A stretch of 64,000 nucleotides of DNA from Daucus carota subsp. sativus (lineage: Eukaryota; Streptophyta; Magnoliopsida; Apiales; Apiaceae): the NCBI RefSeq assembly GCF_001625215.2, contig NC_030385.2, positions 37,349,598-37,413,597 on the forward strand. Reading direction: 5' to 3'. Under the pieces are notes generated by a model. The model was given only the letters and a program-made list of their open reading frames with translations, was not told where the DNA came from and did not search any database. Below, piece by piece: positions 10,893-23,248 of the stretch. The position numbers and the translations under genes are program-made. The number at the start of each line of letters is the position of its first letter. Within the stretch, counting starts at the first letter, position 1.

Positions 10893-11872
10893 TTGTCAAT
10901 TGATAGTCGGTTTGTAATTTTAATTTTACGCTAAATGATATTGTACCAATTTTACGCTAAATGATATTGTACCAAATCATGTATATACATCAAACATAAG
11001 TGCCTCTAGATTGATTACCACCACGTGGTGAGAAATTTTACGATTTTCGAGTGGCTAAAGATGACCCTTGGTGATTTGAAGTTTCAAAGATAGCCACCAG
11101 TGATTGCTTATTTGATAATTTTTTTAACCTTCTTCTTGAATATCCTTTGTTGATCATATTGTTCACTGGGTAGACTTGTGTTTGATGGGTATAATTTAGT
11201 TCATAATCAATGATTAGCGTTTTCCCGTTATTATAGGGCTGATCTTTCGCACCAACAATCAAACTTCTTCTGAAAACAAAAATACATATATTGTTATATA
11301 AGGATTTCGTGGTGTAAGCGACGCGACTAGAACATCGATGGTGGCCGAACATGATGGCGGTGACGGCTGCTGTTTCGAGGTCAGTATCAGATTCATGAAT
11401 CGGTTTAAGGAAGGCGTTAATTGTGCCTTGATTGAGGATTTTTTTGTGTCTTAATTGAAGGAGTTAATTGTGCCTTAATTGAGGCCGTTAATGTTTTGTT
11501 AATTGTGCCTTAATCAAGGGCGTAATTGTTTCAATAAGGAGTCATCATGATTGTGGGAATATGTTGACCACCAGAGTCAATTATGTGCCGCTTTGTTGGC
11601 TTGTTTTAATTATTGGATATATTATCTTTTAGTTTTTTATAATATATAATCTGTTATATATATCGACTTATATTTTTCTTATTTCTTTGGTTTATATTTT
11701 CAGGATGTTTGGTAGATTACGGATTTTTCTTTTCAGACGTTAATGTTTTATTGTCTAAATTCTCCCGGTCATCTTGCATGTCCGAGGTTAGATGATAAGT
11801 TTTCTTGAATAAAAGAATTTTCACGGTAAATTGCCGAATCATATTTGTTGAGATTCATTCTCATTATAAAAA
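10893..11872 (+). mobile_element. Poly(A) retroposon R3
   Basis: A 15-bp duplication AATGTTAAAAATCGA (10878-10892 and 11873-11887) flanks the insertion, which ends in an A-tract. The last 170 bases (from 11701, after ATTTTCAGG) match the 3' module of R2 closely, including TCTCCCGGTCATCTTGCATG and TTGAGATTCATTCTCATT. Upstream are four TTAATTGTGCCTT units as in R2 and a GGTGGCCGAACATGATGGCG stretch. The 5' 400 bases are unlike the other copies and carry a short tandem duplication near 10923-10975. No coding capacity is recognised. Confidence 0.7.
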
Positions 11873-11887
11873 AATGTTAAAAATCGA

Positions 11888-12420
11888 CGCTCGACTCAAC
11901 AGTAAAGCAAAATAAGCACTCACTTAGAGTCCCCACACAAACAGCAATACTAAAATTTTAAAACCTCTTTATATATACACGTATATACTTCTTCAACAAT
12001 TTTCTATAATTTTTTCAATATCTTTCATATAATTTTCCCCCAAATTATATAATTTTTTTATATGATACATTAGAAAGTTGAGTATATATATCTGTATATA
12101 TAAAGGGTTTTAAAAATTCGGGGTCTTTGTATGTGTAGGGGCTTAAACGACCGTTTTTTTAGTCACTAAATTAGGTTCGGATGACACAATAAGTTTCTAA
12201 AGACACAATAAGTTGAGTGATAAAAAAATCTATTTTCCATAAAAAAATAACTATATCATTTATCGAATTCTATGTCATTTATTATAAACGATATATTTAA
12301 TTTATAATAATTTAAAATATTAATTAATAATATAACATTTTTAAAATATAATAAATCAATAGCGAGCAACAAATTTTTAATGAGGTCTCCAACCTCGAAT
12401 CTAAATCCCAATCTTTACAG
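11888..12420. other. Intergenic DNA upstream of the DCD-Kelch gene
   Basis: AT-rich with no coding frame or repeat boundary. TATA-like tracts occur at 11970-11990 and 12085-12105. It should contain the promoter of the gene starting near 12420, but no element can be assigned with confidence. Confidence 0.35.
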
Positions 12421-13981
12421 AGGGTTTTTCTTTCCACCTTTTCTGGGCAGTGGGCAATAATAAAGGACTCCTCCGTGTTGCCTCGTACACACAGAAGAGG
12501 GGGAAGAGTTTAATCATTTCAGCAGTTCTTTTTTCTTTTTCTTTTTAATTTTTACTACCGATCAATGAAGGTATCTCTCTCTCTCTCTCACGCGCGCGCG
12601 CGCACACACACAGTCTATTGGTTGAGTGGCTGATTGATTTCGTGATTATTCAAGGTTTAATATGTATCGAGAAGTAAGAATAAATGTCTAGTTGTTATTT
12701 AAGTAAGAATAAGTGTCTAGTTGTTATTTAAGTGATTACATTAGCCGCTGTTTGTGTTGTGTAATTGTGTTGTTATCTCCAAGTGTGATTGTAGCCCTAA
12801 TATATTGTTTTTAATTAATGTGATTACTGCATACAATATAAACCTGATGCGTGTATCCTTTGATTCACTTTTCGAGATTGTGTTTGTTTATATCCGTGTC
12901 AAGCAATTGGTGCTTTGTTGCTCCATGCTTGTTAGCCGGGTTAGGTGGTTGTAATTTTTACTCGATGCTTCATATGAATAGAATATAGGTGATTAGTGTT
13001 TTTATGTATGTATATGTGCGTCGAATGTATGTAGTCAGGTGCCTATGATATCATCCAGGGCACGAGAAGGTTGTCATATATGTACTTGATCAGTTCTATG
13101 ATGGAATTAGATGTTTAGGTTGTGCTCACTTGAGATGAATACAATGGAGGAGGAACAGAATAATCATTCCATTCATTTGTCTCTTTAAGTAAGAAGCAAT
13201 CGGAATGGAGTGAGAATAATATATCGTTTCATTATTTTTTTTAAATTATAATATTTCAAAAAGATTGAAATGCTTAACTTTGTGATTGATATGATGCTAT
13301 CTTCTAGAAAGTGTTGTGTTTAAAAGGGATGGACTTATCCCACATGTTTGGAATGGAATGGAATTCAACAATTCAAATGGAATGGAAGAATGAGTGTGGT
13401 AATGGTTCATTCCATTCCTTGACCCAACCAAATAACCTCAATTTTCATTCCGCCCAGATTTGTAATTCTCCTGCTGACATTCATTCCATTTCGGTGAAGC
13501 GTACACAGCCTTATTGTTTTTATATATGTGCATGTTTTCTGTTTTCTCATGTATATGTGTTGAATGTATACAAATAATTTCTTAGGGCTGTGGAAGGTTG
13601 TATATTTATTTTATCCTTTATAGAGATAGATTGATAGAATATAGATGACCAGTGATTGCATGTGTACATATATATTTTCTGTTTTAACATGTGTGCCTAA
13701 TGTATGTAAATACATGCCTACAAATTGCAATTGTTCCTATGGCTCTGTAACTGAAAGGTTGTTCTACAATTTACTTGATCCTTTATTGAGATGGATATAG
13801 ATGGTTTTCCAATTTTTTCATTAGTGTGCATAGTATGTATAATTATGTGCCTATACTTGTGTCTTGGCATTTGGAAGGCTTTTTGTCCTCACTTTTTTGT
13901 TGTATCATTGCTGCAACGTAATTCTATTCGTGTTTACTGTTTTGTTAAATTCTCACGGTTGTCCATATGGCAGTAAGGAAG
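12421..13981 (+). promoter_or_regulatory. 5' untranslated exon and long leader intron
   Basis: A non-coding first exon is inferred from about 12421 to a donor AATGAAG|GTATCT at 12570/12571. The leader intron of 1,403 bases ends at CATATGGCAG (13973). Its first 40 bases are a (TC)n-(CG)n-(CA)n simple repeat (12574-12612). Near 13140-13480 the intron holds many GGAATGG/CCATTCC motifs in both orientations, probably a degraded fold-back element. The frames inside this intron are not supported as genes. Confidence 0.5.
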
Positions 13982-15016
13982 ATGGGTGCTGGGAGGAAAA
14001 CACAGACTTTCGTTCTCAATGACAACAAAATTCCCATACTGAACCAGGCACCCTACTCAGGTTTTAGGAATTTGGGGAAAAGCCAGCTTGGTGGTGTTAT
14101 TTTTGGTTGCAAGAATGCAACTCTTAAAGAATGCCTCAATAATCAACTCTTTGGTCAGTCCTTTTCTCTATGAAGTCCAGTCAAAATAATTGTGTGTATA
14201 CTTTTTGCTTATAAACCTTCTGGAGTAGTTGCAGAAAAAATGAACATAATACTTTGAGGCCTTAACTTTCTACTTAGCAGATTATGATATTGTTTTCTTA
14301 TGTTTTCAACATCTGATGCCAGAAACTCTTCTCAGGTTTACCAGCTCCTCACATGTCATATGTTAAGAACATCGATCCTGGCTTGCCGCTGTTTTTATTC
14401 AATTACAGTACTCGAAGGCTTCATGGCATTTTTGAAGCTGCTAGCCCTGGAAAACTGAACATTAATCAATATGGATGGACTGATGGTTTAGTAAAAACAT
14501 CATATCCTGCTCAGGTACATACCTATATATATATATACACATATATATATACATACATACATACCTATATATATATATAGGGCATTGCTCAAAACTGAAC
14601 ACCCTTAAAAGAAGAACAAAGAAGAACACTTTGGAATCGAACATAGAATCTCATCTAAAACTTGAATTACATTCTAACTTTAAGCTAATTAACAATATAT
14701 TTTGAATAATAATAGTATCTAGCATGTTTAACAACAATTATGGATTAAAAATAACATGATCCTATGTGATATTAATCATGTAAAGAATATATACATGATT
14801 CTATTCTGGATTCTGTTTTGGATTCTGTTCTGGATTCTATAATATTTCATATTAATAATTTGGATAGATTTGGATGTTAGATTTCATATATTAAGTTTAG
14901 TTAGTGCTTAACTATGTAATTATAATCATAACAAATCATTTTTTATGAAAGAAAAAGTGTTATGAAAGTGTTCTGTGTTGTTCTTTTTTTAAAGTGTTTT
15001 GTGTGGAGTGCAACCC

Positions 15017-15053
<37 letters not shown>

Positions 15054-18000
15054 CATTCTGTTAATTTTTATTAGAACTTAGTGTTTTGGCACTGGAGTGC
15101 ACAAGAGACTATTTGCCGCGTCTTTAAGTAATTTCCATGTTACTTCCTTGCTAAAATGGAAAGAGGGAGGGAAAGAGAGAAACGGATAAAAAGTTACTTG
15201 AAAGCGCGGGGTACTTAAAAGTTGGTAAATATGTATTCAAAAGCGGGGTGTATTTGGAAGTTTTTAAATTTGAAATAAGATTTGAAACATTGGAGACATG
15301 GTGCTATTTTAGCAACAATCACTTTTTTGTGCTAAATTATAGCAATAGGTCCATCTATTTTTTTTTTTTTGCCATAGGTCCATCTATTTTAGCACAACCA
15401 TTGTACATGTTCTAAAGTGTGCTGGCAGTTATTTGTCCAAAATATTACCAGATATGATAAGGCCGGAAGTAATCTACTTGAAATCCAACATGTCGATAAG
15501 ATATCAGAGTTCTATTTACCTTTTTGGTGTAGATTTGGAATTGAGGACCTGGGTTAGGCTTTGGAATTAGATTTACCTTTCACAGGGAGCCTAAATAACT
15601 GTCAGGTTGCTAGCGTGACCCGCTTGAACTTGTCAGTACTACAACAACTACAGATGCAACTTTTTAGTTATTTTTATTTCGAGTTCTTTTCTAGTTCTGT
15701 CAATTTCAGTCTCTTAATTTCTGCTACTTAATGAATGTAGGTCCAGGTCCGTTTGCGTGTTCAATGCCAGTCATTGCATGAAGAGCAGTTCAAGCCTATA
15801 ATTGTGGACAATTACTTTAAATCTAACCATTTCTGGTTTGAGCTGGACCATGCTCAAACAGATAGGTTAATATCTTTGCTATCGTCCGTTGTTATTGCTC
15901 CAAACACATCTGCACTACAACTCACCAAAGAAAGGAAAATTCCCTTAACTTCACAATGGAGGGAAAAGGGGAATGAAGGTTTTGACACTGCAGTTTCAAA
16001 TGTTGATGTTGCTCATTCCTCTAGCTCAGATGGAAGTCCGGATGATTTGGTTGTTGACTGTAACCACTCATTTGAAGCTTACTCGGATAGGAGGACCATA
16101 GAGGAAAGTGAAAAGGACATTATGTACATGAAACTAAAAGAAATGGCCTTTAAAAGATTAGACCCGTCATTATCAGTTGAAGATAATGTGGTTACAGATG
16201 GTGAGAACTCGGAGCATGAGGGTTTGCTGAAGAAACAAGCAATATCCGAAGAGAAACTTGAAATTACATCAGTCAAGTCACAAGATGATCTCTCCGGCCT
16301 AGCTCAGGTAATTGATGTCTTCTTATACATTATCTCTGTCCTCTCAAATAGGGATAGGTTTTGACTTCTATCATGTAAATAGCTTTATAATTGTGCTTTT
16401 GTTTATATGCAGTTGACAAAGAGGGTGGAAGAGTTAACTGCTTTTAAAACAGAGCAAAGTCAGAAGATGGAATATCTACAGCAGAAGCTGGTAATTTTTT
16501 TTGTCATTTGTTACATCCAGATGGTCATTGCTGTTTTATACTTGCATTAAAGTGCTGCTTGGCAGATTCAATTGGATCTCTAAGAATTTAGGCTTTTCTT
16601 TAAAAACATGTTTAAGTCTGAGGAACAGAGATGCATTTACATGATATTTCAATTCTTACCCATGTTTTCTACAAGTAATGCATCTCCTTAGGCTTCTAAA
16701 AGTGCCATGTCTCAGACTTCTTTTATTATGTTAGTAAACTAATGACAGTTTGTACTGTGTTACTATTAGCTTAAAGTATTCACTATTCGTTATTATCTAC
16801 ACTATGACAGTGTACCCGGTCTCCTTGATACTCTACAATATATTTTTCATCCATAGTTTTACTTTAAGTATTTTTTTTTTAACTATAGTCAATCAAGCAG
16901 CCACAATGTTTTCATTTCTTTCATGTCGAATAATTATTGGTATCTCACTTTGTACGTCAGGTACACGCGGAAACAGAAATTAAATGCCTGAAAGATCGGT
17001 GTTTGGTTCTGGAATCTAGATCCAATACTTATGTAGCTAAGGGGGATAACACAGCTAGCGAAGCTTTTACCGAGCTTGATCCAGATATTAACGAATTCAT
17101 GTATTTGATTGGAGGATATGATGGACTCCAGTGGTTATCAGCTTTAGATACCTACTCACCTTTACTGGATACTGTAAAGTCTCTACAGCCAATGAACTGT
17201 GCACGTGCCTACGCATCTGTTGCAAGATTCAATGACGAGATATATGTATTTGGTGGTGGAAATTGTTCTGTGTGGTATGAGACAGGTTGTTGCTTGTAAT
17301 TGTTGCTTAATATCTGCACTTTTCCGATACTCAAGTGTGTGTCACTAACTTTAGTCCTCGAACCTTTAGTTGAATCGTATCACCCAGCACGCAAAACATG
17401 GACTTCACGCCCCTCCCTGAATAGGGTGAAGGGAAGTTTGGCTGGTGCTACTGTAAACAACAAACTCTTCGCTCTTGGTGGTGGGAATGGGCATGAAAGT
17501 TATTCCGATGTTGAAATGTTGGATCTAGATGTTGGACGCTGGATTCCTACGCGGTCCATGATTCATAAGGTAATTGTTTTATATCTGTAGCTGTGTTGAT
17601 AGTAGGTCACTGCCCTTTGATATATCTGTAGCTGTGTTGTTAGTAGGTCACTGCAGTCTCTTTGATAAATACTTTAGTGTGTGATGAGAAAGATAAAATA
17701 CAAGATTTTGCTAATCGAATAAGTTGCCCCCCCTCCCTTCTAACACACACACAATCAAAAGATTCTACCGGTGAGTGACAATGAACTGCACTCTATTCCC
17801 GTGACTATGAACTCTTGGGTATATCTTTGGATGCCAAATCGCTGGTGAGTTGAATAGTCAATTAGTCACTCATTTCTCTTTTTTTCCCTTTCTAAATATA
17901 TATCTGTTACACTTTCATTTGTGCAGCGATTTGCTTTCGCTGCAGTAGAACATAATGGAGCTATCTATGCTGTTGGTGGATTTGATGGAACACGTTACTT

Positions 18001-19121
18001 GGAGTAAGATAAAAGTCACCTTTAAAATTGTTCCTCTTGACATGCTCCTGCACAAATAATGCATTTGTTCATGTCTGTATGTATCTTCTTTTACATTATC
18101 AACTAATGTGGTGCCAGTTGCATCTTATCTTAAGTTAATGTTAGACTTTAGCATTAGTTATCTTGAGTGTATGTTGTCTTATAAATAAAAAGGACACTTG
18201 TGCCAAGCTTTCACTGTCGGGATAAACCAATAAACTTCACAGTAGACAGTAGTCGTTTACTTATTTCGGGGGGGGGGGGGGGGGGGGGGGGGTCCTAGTA
18301 CAAAGAGGCCTGCTACTCATGACTTAAGCACTAACTGAATGTCTCTGTTTCTCCATTAAATAACATATATTATTAATTTTCATCACAATGTCTATTTTCT
18401 CAGATCTGTTGAAAGATTTGACCCCAGGGAACATACGTGGACCAGTATTGCAAGCATGAAAACTCAGAGGGGTTGTCATTCTTTAACTGTTTTAAATGAA
18501 AAATTGTAAGTTGATAATAGTTTTTAAAGTTATTTCTGCTGTTGATTAGTTATTTAGTCTCTAATTTGTTCTAAAATTACAATATTCTAGACTTCTGCCA
18601 GTTAAAGTGCAAGATAACATAATTGCGTTTATGAAAGGAATAATAAAAATATCTCTATACATTAGTTAGTTGGAAGAAATGTTTTCCAGGTGAAATTATG
18701 TTCATAAATCTTAGCACCTTTGTGATTGTAATATGTAAATTTAACTGCAGATATGCTTTGGGTGGTTATGATGGCAAGGAAATGGTCAGTAGTTTGGAAA
18801 TATTTGATCCACGGGCTGGGGCGTGGATGACTGGTGAGCCTATGAACCAACAAAGGGGATATGCTGCTGCTGCAGTATTGAAGGATTCTATGTATATCAT
18901 AGGAGGACTCGACTGCAGAGAAAATATTGTAGAGACAGTAAGTTTCAATGCGGGATCTTGAATCATTTACAAAAACCCTAAATACTGTTGCTTAAATATC
19001 ATATCTTCCTCTTGCTTATTTGGCAACACAGATTGAATGCTACAAGGAGGGTCAGGGCTGGCAATTAACAAACCTAAAAGCAATTGGGAGAAGGTGCTTT
19101 GCCTCTGCTATTGTTTTATAG
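13982..19121 (+). CDS. DCD domain and Kelch-repeat protein
   Basis: Ten coding exons join in frame to 658 codons: 13982-14153, 14336-14514, 15741-16307, 16413-16490, 16961-17285, 17370-17569, 17927-18003, 18404-18505, 18751-18937, 19032-19121, all with GT..AG junctions. Residues about 33-165 form a DCD (development and cell death) domain: LGGVIFGCKNAT, then LPAPHMSYVKNIDPGLPLFL, HGIFEA and PAQVQVRLRV. A variable linker and a short coiled-coil stretch (exon 5) follow. From about residue 378 there are six Kelch repeats with GGYDG, GGGNG, GGFDG, GGYDG and GGLD turns, which should fold as a beta-propeller. DCD proteins respond to stress and cell-death signals; this DCD-Kelch type resembles Arabidopsis At5g01660. 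The start MGAGRKTQTF was chosen because the AG acceptor at 13972-13973 excludes the upstream in-frame ATG at 13967. Intron 3 carries a MITE and the intron before exon 9 a 25-G run. Confidence 0.9.
14580..15016. mobile_element. MITE inserted in a (TA)n microsatellite
   Basis: Inverted arms GGGCATTGCTCAAAACTGAA at the left and, read inverted, GGGTTGCACTCCACACAAAA at the right continue into shared AAAGAAGAAC motifs. TA repeats lie on both sides (14523-14578 and 15018-15051). Targeting of TA microsatellites recalls the rice Micron MITEs, though the family here was not identified. It lies in an intron of the DCD-Kelch gene and is not coding. Confidence 0.55.
18268..18292 (+). repeat. Run of 25 G
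   Basis: An uninterrupted 25-G homopolymer in an intron of the DCD-Kelch gene. It could form a G-quadruplex, but homopolymer length is also prone to sequencing error. Confidence 0.9.
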
Positions 19122-19439
19122 TATGATTACAACCGACTTGATGAGTTTGTAGTAAAGAGACGGTTTTTTTTTTTTGTTTTGAGCATGAGGTAATGATCTG
19201 TCTGGATCGTCTTTTGTGATAAGAGGGTAATTAACTTGGTATCTATTTACTACCAAGACATTTCAACAGTTCTAAATATGTTTATTAGGAAAATTGATTT
19301 TGCAAGATTACGAGAAATAGATTAAAAGGAATAAGCAAGTGTGGTCTTAAAAGTTAGAATTGATTATAGTTTATAGTTCTTAATTTTGGTTTAAACACAT
19401 ACAAGTATGTATATTTTCTGTGTGACAGTTTGCACTCTA
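19122..19439 (+). other. 3' flank of the DCD-Kelch gene
   Basis: Follows the stop codon directly and is probably the 3' untranslated region. No canonical AATAAA was found close to the stop. No other feature was seen. Confidence 0.45.
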
Positions 19440-19454
19440 AATTCCATATTTCCT

Positions 19455-20272
19455 GAGCACGGTTGGATAGCTCAGTGGTTAAAAACTTATCCCCTGGCTC
19501 ACCCCGAGAGTTTCGTAGAACAGATACTCATTTGTAAGTAGGGATGGGCATCGGGTCACTTCGGGTCGGAGATCGCTATAACCGGTCCCGATCCCCGAAT
19601 CCTAACCTAATCCCCATCCCCGGCCCGATCCCCATCGGGGATTATTTTTCGATCCCCATCCCCGGCCCGATCGGGATTCGGGGATACCCGCGGGGATTCG
19701 GGGATTTTTAATTTAAACCAAAATTTTCAATTAAATACTTAAATTCATAATTATGATTAGTTTTTAATATGTCTTACCTCATTATTTTAATTTATCTTCA
19801 ATGATTTAATTATGACTTTTTTAATTTAAGACTTATTTTAATAAAATTAAATATTAACATTTATTTCAATAAATTTGATTATATTAAATATATAATTATA
19901 ATCTATATAATATATAAACAAGTGATGACTAAAGTTGCACCTAAAGAGGTATATAAACATATTAATAAATAATTATAATATATATATATATATATGTATA
20001 TAATATAATATAATATAATAATCGGGTCGGAGATCGGGCCGACAATCGGGGAAAATCGGGTCGGGGATCGGGGATCGGGCCGGGGGAATGTGAAAAACCG
20101 TACCCGACCCGATCCCCGATATTTTTTTAAAGTCGTCCCCGTTCCCCGGCCCGTACCCGAAAAAATCCTCGAATCCCCGCATCATTCGGTGCGGGGATCG
20201 GGTCGGGATCGGGCGGGTCGGGATTAATGCCCATCTCTATTTGTAAGGCTATAAGCCATATTAGTCAAAAAA
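19455..20272 (+). mobile_element. SINE split by a hAT-like MITE
   Basis: A 15-bp duplication AATTCCATATTTCCT (19440-19454 and 20273-20287) flanks a tRNA-like start with a clear polymerase III A-box (TAGCTCAGTGGTTAA, 19467-19481) and a short 3' A-run (20267-20274). Removing the MITE at 19539-20239 and its TSD leaves a SINE of about 110 bp. The B-box region (GAGAGTTTCG) is degenerate. The order is clear: SINE first, hAT element second. Confidence 0.75.
19539..20239. mobile_element. hAT-like MITE with GATCGGG subterminal repeats
   Basis: An 8-bp duplication TTTGTAAG (19531-19538 and 20240-20247) flanks inverted ends TAGGGATGGGCAT and ATGCCCATCTCTA. Both ends carry dense GGTCGGGGATCGGGG-type arrays around an AT-rich core. 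It is 701 bp and non-autonomous. Confidence 0.85.
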
Positions 20273-20287
20273 AATTCCATATTTCCT

Positions 20288-21030
20288 AGCATTTTGTAAT
20301 CTCAATCCTTTTTAAGTTTATAATTATTGTTTTAACATTATCTATTTGTAATTTTATGGCTCTATTTTTCCAGGTTCAAGACATCTATTTCTAGAAATAT
20401 TATAAAAATGTGTATTTTTCCGTTCATCCAAATACCACTTTTCATACTTTTCGGACTTTTTTCTTTAATTGTTTTTTTTATCTGAGTTATAATTGGGTCA
20501 ACTTGAAAAAAAATAAGCATTTTTATTTTTTTATTTATGAATGATGACTTATTTATGAAAAGTAAGGGAATACAAAAATGAGAATAAAAATAGAAATAGA
20601 TAACGTTAATGCAAAGTTTAAACGAAAGAGAAGGTTGGGTTATAAAATGCAATAGATTATGCAATTGGTAGTAGAAGTTGATGATAATTTATATTTACGG
20701 ATGATGACTTGAACAGACTCGAACGTTAATTAGCATGAAACCGGTCAATTGATTTTTAACGATGAAATATGGGTGCCCGTGGACATGAATGTCATATTAA
20801 AAATGGATAACAAAAATTATCTCACGTATCATTAAAAGATCGATATTTGATAGTAATAGTTGCAGTTAAGTTTCTTGAATATAAATTTGGGTCAATACTC
20901 ATTTTATTCCAATTTTCTGGGTGTCGTATACTCTTTTTTTTGAAACCATCCGAAAGATAAATAAAACAGTTTAGCAAAAACAGAACAGAACACAATAGAA
21001 TACAATAAAATTTCAGAATTCATATATTCT
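20288..21030. other. Intergenic, no gene seen
   Basis: AT-rich, with no frame showing coding character and no repeat boundary found. The minus-strand frame across 20362-20664 is low-complexity and unsupported. Confidence 0.4.
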
Positions 21031-21034
21031 GATG

Positions 21035-21588
21035 GGGATAAATATCAAGTTGGTGACTCGTTTCGTCCAAATGTATCAATTGAGTAACTGATTCCTAAAT
21101 TGACTCAAATGAGCCACTCATTAGAAAAATTTGTATCAAAAATATCACTCTATCGTTAGTCGAAATTTTGAAAATACTATATATGGAGTTTCGCACAATT
21201 TTTTTGAATGGTATTACATCTAAATGAAATATTCCGAGTTCTAGTATTTTAGATAATATTTTTAAATTTTTAAAAATTTATCTCCTATTTATTTTTATTT
21301 AAATCAAATAAAACAATCAAAAAATTAAAAATAAATAGTTGATAAAATTTTAAAAATCTAAAAATATTAGCAAAAATAGTAGGACTCGGAATCTTTCATT
21401 TGGATGTAATACCATTCATAAAAAATGTGTGAAACTCGATATATAATATTTTCAACATTTTGACTAACGATAGAGTAATATTTTTGATACAAATTTTTCT
21501 AATGAGTGTCTAATTTGAGTCAATTTGGAAATCAGTCACTCAATTGATACATTTGGACGAAACGAATCATCAACTTGATATTTATCCC
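21035..21588. mobile_element. Fold-back MITE upstream of PRA1
   Basis: Almost the whole 554 bp is one hairpin: GGGATAAATATCAAGTTG at the left pairs with CAACTTGATATTTATCCC at the right, and blocks such as GGTATTACATC/GATGTAATACC pair further in. GATG lies on both sides, but whether this is a true TSD is uncertain, so the superfamily is unresolved. It ends about 350 bp before the PRA1 start codon. Confidence 0.7.
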
Positions 21589-21939
21589 GATGGTGTATTT
21601 ATGTACTCCGTGTAACATATATTACGCGTTTTGTCAACGTCCAAATTACTTCGAAACGAAGAATGGCAAACATTTATGAGCTGTCACAATCCGATTGGCC
21701 TAAACGCACCAAGAAATTGCCTTGTAGATCCACCGACGAAGCAACAACAAGAAAATTAAAAAATAAAAAAAAAATCATAAATCATCTCAAAAATCGCCAC
21801 ACCTTCTGCTACATCTACAACTCAAAGTCTCAAACCCCTCTTGCCCAATCTCTCACAAATCTCAACAAACAAAACAAACTCCCACACAACCTATACACAC
21901 AAACTCGTGTACGTATAGATCAGATCACAATTAACGGCC

Positions 21940-22596
21940 ATGTCTTCTCAATCGCAACCAGCAATACTTCCGATCACGAATCCCCAGACCACCGCTGTCG
22001 AGTCACAAGCTCCGGTGACCACGCCGGCGTTCCGAGCGTTCATCTCCAACATCTCCGAGACCGTCCGTACCGGCCTTGCCGCGCGTCGCCCCTGGTCGGA
22101 GCTCGTGGACCGCTCGGCGTTCTCGAAGCCGGACTCGATCTCCGACGCCACCACTCGGATCCGCAAGAACTACACCTACTTCAAGGTGAACTATCTCTCC
22201 GTGGTCGCGGTCGTGCTCGCGGTCTCTCTCTTGACGAATCCGTTCTCTCTCATCATCCTCCTCGGCTTGCTCGCGTCGTGGCTGTTCTTGTACCTGTTCA
22301 GGCCGTCGGATCAGCCGCTTGTTGTGTTTAACCGTACGTTCTCCGATCGCGAGACTCTAGGGCTTTTGATCCTGTCGACGATCGTTGTGGTGTTCCTGAC
22401 CAGCGTTGGATCGATTTTGATCTCCGCGTTGATGATTGGAGTGGCAATTGTGTGTGCGCACGGTGCGTTTAGAGCGCCGGAGGATTTGTTTTTGGATGAG
22501 CAGGGTGAGCAGAATAGTTCGTTCCTGTCGTTCATTTCCGGTGCTGCTAACAATGCTGCTGCTTCCGCTGCTCCGATTATCGCGACTCGTGGTTGA
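21940..22596 (+). CDS. PRA1 family protein (prenylated Rab acceptor)
   Basis: A single-exon gene of 218 aa. PRA1 proteins are small multi-pass membrane proteins of the ER, Golgi and endosomes that bind prenylated Rab GTPases and help vesicle traffic. Residues 31-75 hold the family region (FRAFISNISETVR, RPWSELVDRSAF), followed by RIRKNYTYFKVNYL and two hydrophobic hairpins at about 84-119 and 138-172. The C-terminal tail is acidic and then alanine-rich. The 5' half is unusually GC-rich for this window (about 60%), common in plant PRA1 genes. The overlapping frame from 21663 that runs through the first half is a shadow. The B-type subclass is inferred from overall resemblance. Confidence 0.93.
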   Translation: MSSQSQPAILPITNPQTTAVESQAPVTTPAFRAFISNISETVRTGLAARRPWSELVDRSAFSKPDSISDATTRIRKNYTYFKVNYLSVVAVVLAVSLLTNPFSLIILLGLLASWLFLYLFRPSDQPLVVFNRTFSDRETLGLLILSTIVVVFLTSVGSILISALMIGVAIVCAHGAFRAPEDLFLDEQGEQNSSFLSFISGAANNAAASAAPIIATRG

Positions 22597-23248
22597 GGAT
22601 ATGGAGATCTAGTTGTGTAATTGCGGTAAAATGCAATGCAGTTACTTTTTCATGGTTTATATACATGTTATGTAGGTTAATTGAGTATATCTTTTGTTTT
22701 TTTGGTGATGGAATGAACTTATCCTGGTGGTGGTGGTGTATTTGTGAATTGCACAATTTCAGTCTTATGATAATACCTTAATCAATATTTGGCTCGTAAT
22801 TGTTGGCAAGTCACTAATTTTTAAATTGCAATTGTATGTTATGCCAATGGTGAGATTTGTATTCATTTATTTGGTACATTGATTTATTTTTAACAATGTT
22901 GTTGTTTAAAGATTTCATAAATGCCCAGTGAATAATCTGTATCATTAAAGTATAACTTCACAGCTTATTGACCAGACTTTTGGTGTCGGTTTTTTGTTCG
23001 GACTTTGAAACTTTTGGTTTCTTGTGTTAGATGTTGATTGCTTACTAGTTTGTATGTCAACTAGTTATGTTCTGTAGCACTTATGTGAATGCAAGTGCAG
23101 CTAATGTTGCTAATTTTTGATACCTCTGTGTTTCTTTTAAAAAATTAATTGGTTCACTTATCTATATATTTATTTGGTATGGCGAGAAGTGGAGAACCGG
23201 CTTCTTCCGGTGGTCCATTGGAGACTTGGATTATTTGTGAATTACTTG
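22597..23248 (+). other. 3' flank of PRA1
   Basis: Contains the probable 3' untranslated region and AT-rich intergenic DNA. No gene or repeat boundary was found. Confidence 0.4.

Noticed and set aside
13311-13577. Frame in the leader intron of the DCD-Kelch gene
   Set aside because: Made of GGAATGG/CCATTCC repeat sequence; no splice context and no protein family.
21663-22331. Second long frame across the PRA1 gene
   Set aside because: It begins in the 5' untranslated region, shifts frame relative to PRA1 and reads as Arg/His/Leu-rich noise over the GC-rich part.
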